The translations under genes and the position numbers were made by a program. Below the pieces are notes generated by a model. It was not told the DNA's origin, did no database searches, and worked only from the letters and a program-made list of their open reading frames with translations. A stretch of DNA of 6,195 nucleotides, taken from assembly GCA_017536845.1 (NCBI GenBank), contig JAFWCP010000494.1, forward strand, positions 1 through 6,195. The letters run 5' to 3'. The stretch's first letter is position 1; the number at the start of each line of letters is the position of its first letter. Shown in pieces: positions 5,138 to 6,195 of this stretch. Source of the DNA: Solobacterium sp. Its GTDB lineage: Bacteria; Bacillota_I; Bacilli_A; Erysipelotrichales; Erysipelotrichaceae.

Positions 5138-6195
5138 ATGGAACAAAGACAGAAACTGATCTTGAGGCTTCTTGAAACCGGAAAACCTGTTTCCCTGTTT
5201 GCCCTGGAGGAAAGCATTGGGGCAAGTCCGGAAGAGTTGCTGGAAGAGCTTCGCGACATCGCTTCCCGGGGCTATGATAACGGCTATGAACTGACCGCCG
5301 ATGATGACGGCTACCGCCTGATACGCCATGGCCCCATCGTCACGGAGAATCCTGAAACCGGACAGGATAAACCGGGCCGCCAGGAAGAGCTGGCCGCGAA
5401 AATCCTGCTGCAGGTATTGATGCACGGCACCTCCGTCAGCCTGAAAAAGCTTGCGGAAGCAATTCCTCTTAACGACGTGGAGCTTCGCTTCCTTGTCCCT
5501 TTGCTCATCAGGACCGCCGGTCTCTGCAATGTCAAGGCCCTTTTGCGCAAGCGGACGCTGGCTTTGCAGGGAAAAGAGCAGGATCTGCGGATCCTGGCCG
5601 CTTCCCTTCTTCAGCAATTCCCCATTTCTTCCCTCAGCCTGACCATCCCGGCCGCCCGCCGGCAGTATCTGGCCGACCAGGCTGACCGGCTCCTGCAGCT
5701 GCACGGCATTTCTGCCGGCAAGGCGCAGCGCACCTGCCTGCATGCCTTCCTGACAGCCGATCTGTTACGGATCCACCAGGGCTTCCACATCAATGCCTGC
5801 CCTTTGATCCCCCCATCCGGGCCGCTGGTCAGCCTGACCGAGGATCTGTGCCGGATTGTCGCAAAGGAAACCGGCCTGACGCTGGCGCCGGCGGAAAAGA
5901 CCTTCTTTGCCTTACGGCTGCATGCCCTGGCGGAAACCGTCCCCTTTGACCAGGCCTTGCATGATGCCGCCCTTGACGCATTGGCGGCAATGGATGAGGT
6001 CTATGGCTTTCACCTTTCTGAAGACAGGGTTTTACGGAAAGAGCTGGATGCCTGGATGCCTTCTTTCGGCTTGCGGATCCGCCTTGGCTGCATCCCGCTG
6101 CGGCCATATGGCCATACGGTTTCTGAAAGCTTCCCGCTGGCTTTTGAACTGGCCGAGCTGATGGGCACCCGCACAGCCAGCCTGCTGAAAAGGCC
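5138..6195 (+). CDS. BglG/MtlR/LicR-like PRD-domain transcriptional regulator, 5' part (runs off the window)
   Basis: An uninterrupted frame of 352 codons opens at ATG 5138 and has no stop before the edge. AAGGAG (5124-5129), 8 nt upstream, fixes the start. Residues ~1-62 form a winged-helix DNA-binding domain (QKLILRLLETGKPVSLFALE, then EELLEELRDIASRGY). Residues ~82-145 look like a second helix-turn-helix (EELAAKILLQVLMHG, SLKKLAEAI). Residues ~165-265 fit a first PTS regulation domain, with His202 in CLHAFLTADLLRIHQG at the usual conserved place. Residues ~275-352 start a second PRD (RKELDAWMPSFGLRIRLG, ESFPLAFELAELMG), where the usual His of the L..HL motif appears to be Glu302. Two N-terminal HTH domains followed by PRDs suggest a DNA-binding activator (MtlR/LicR/ManR type), in which case EIIB- and EIIA-like domains would follow outside the window, rather than an RNA-binding BglG antiterminator. 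Such proteins respond to PTS phosphorylation; the sugar is unknown, and no PTS gene is in view. Confidence 0.78.
   Translation, partial: MEQRQKLILRLLETGKPVSLFALEESIGASPEELLEELRDIASRGYDNGYELTADDDGYRLIRHGPIVTENPETGQDKPGRQEELAAKILLQVLMHGTSVSLKKLAEAIPLNDVELRFLVPLLIRTAGLCNVKALLRKRTLALQGKEQDLRILAASLLQQFPISSLSLTIPAARRQYLADQADRLLQLHGISAGKAQRTCLHAFLTADLLRIHQGFHINACPLIPPSGPLVSLTEDLCRIVAKETGLTLAPAEKTFFALRLHALAETVPFDQALHDAALDALAAMDEVYGFHLSEDRVLRKELDAWMPSFGLRIRLGCIPLRPYGHTVSESFPLAFELAELMGTRTASLLKR

Noticed and set aside
4825..5259. 144-codon minus-strand frame, and shorter frames on both strands, in the gene-free interval
   Set aside because: No ribosome binding sites, frames overlap each other, and the residue make-up (many Cys, Pro, Arg, His) resembles translated spacer; no protein family recognised.
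5099..5743. 214-codon minus-strand open frame opposite the PRD regulator
   Set aside because: Shadow of the regulator, whose opposite frame has a good ribosome binding site, HTH and PRD features.
1..6195. CRISPR array, tRNA, rRNA, insertion sequence or phage attachment site
   Set aside because: No regularly spaced direct repeats, cloverleaf, rRNA core motifs, transposase or flanking duplications were seen on either strand.

Overview
The window looks like ordinary chromosome from a low-to-moderate GC member of the Bacillota (Firmicutes). Evidence for this is the strong AAGGAGG-type ribosome binding sites, TATAAT -10 boxes (two with an extended TGn element), a Bacillus-type xanthine phosphoribosyltransferase tail, an AI-2E-family permease and a PRD-type sugar regulator. 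Coding regions clearly prefer G or C at third positions (CTG, GCC, GGC, ATC), so this is not a typical AT-rich Clostridium or Bacillus. A gut Erysipelotrichia or Lachnospiraceae-like host would fit, but that is a guess.

Layout from left to right: (1) the last 44 codons of xpt (+), ending at a symmetric hairpin with A and T tracts that can terminate both strands. (2) A two-gene minus-strand operon transcribed leftward from a promoter near 1800: an unrecognised 251-aa soluble protein, then, 20 bp later, an alpha/beta-hydrolase esterase of the tributyrin-esterase/esterase D type. (3) A divergent intergenic region (1743-1918) with two back-to-back extended -10 promoters. (4) A RluA/RluD-family pseudouridine synthase (+), convergent with (5) an eight-helix-type AI-2E-family transporter (-). 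They share a bidirectional terminator that contains the transporter's stop codon. (6) A flavodoxin-like NAD(P)H:FMN oxidoreductase (-) with a four-cysteine motif of the iron-sulfur flavoprotein type. (7) About 390 bp (4695-5087) with no convincing gene but several perfect inverted repeats. (8) The first 352 residues of a BglG/MtlR/LicR-like PRD regulator (+), running off the right edge.

The genes do not form one pathway. They are several short transcription units of housekeeping or mild accessory function: purine salvage, ester hydrolysis, rRNA modification, transport, redox and sugar regulation. I found no mobile element, CRISPR array, tRNA or rRNA, and no clear new defence or biosynthetic system. 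The least explained sequence is the repeat-rich interval before the PRD regulator and the uncharacterised protein coupled to the esterase.
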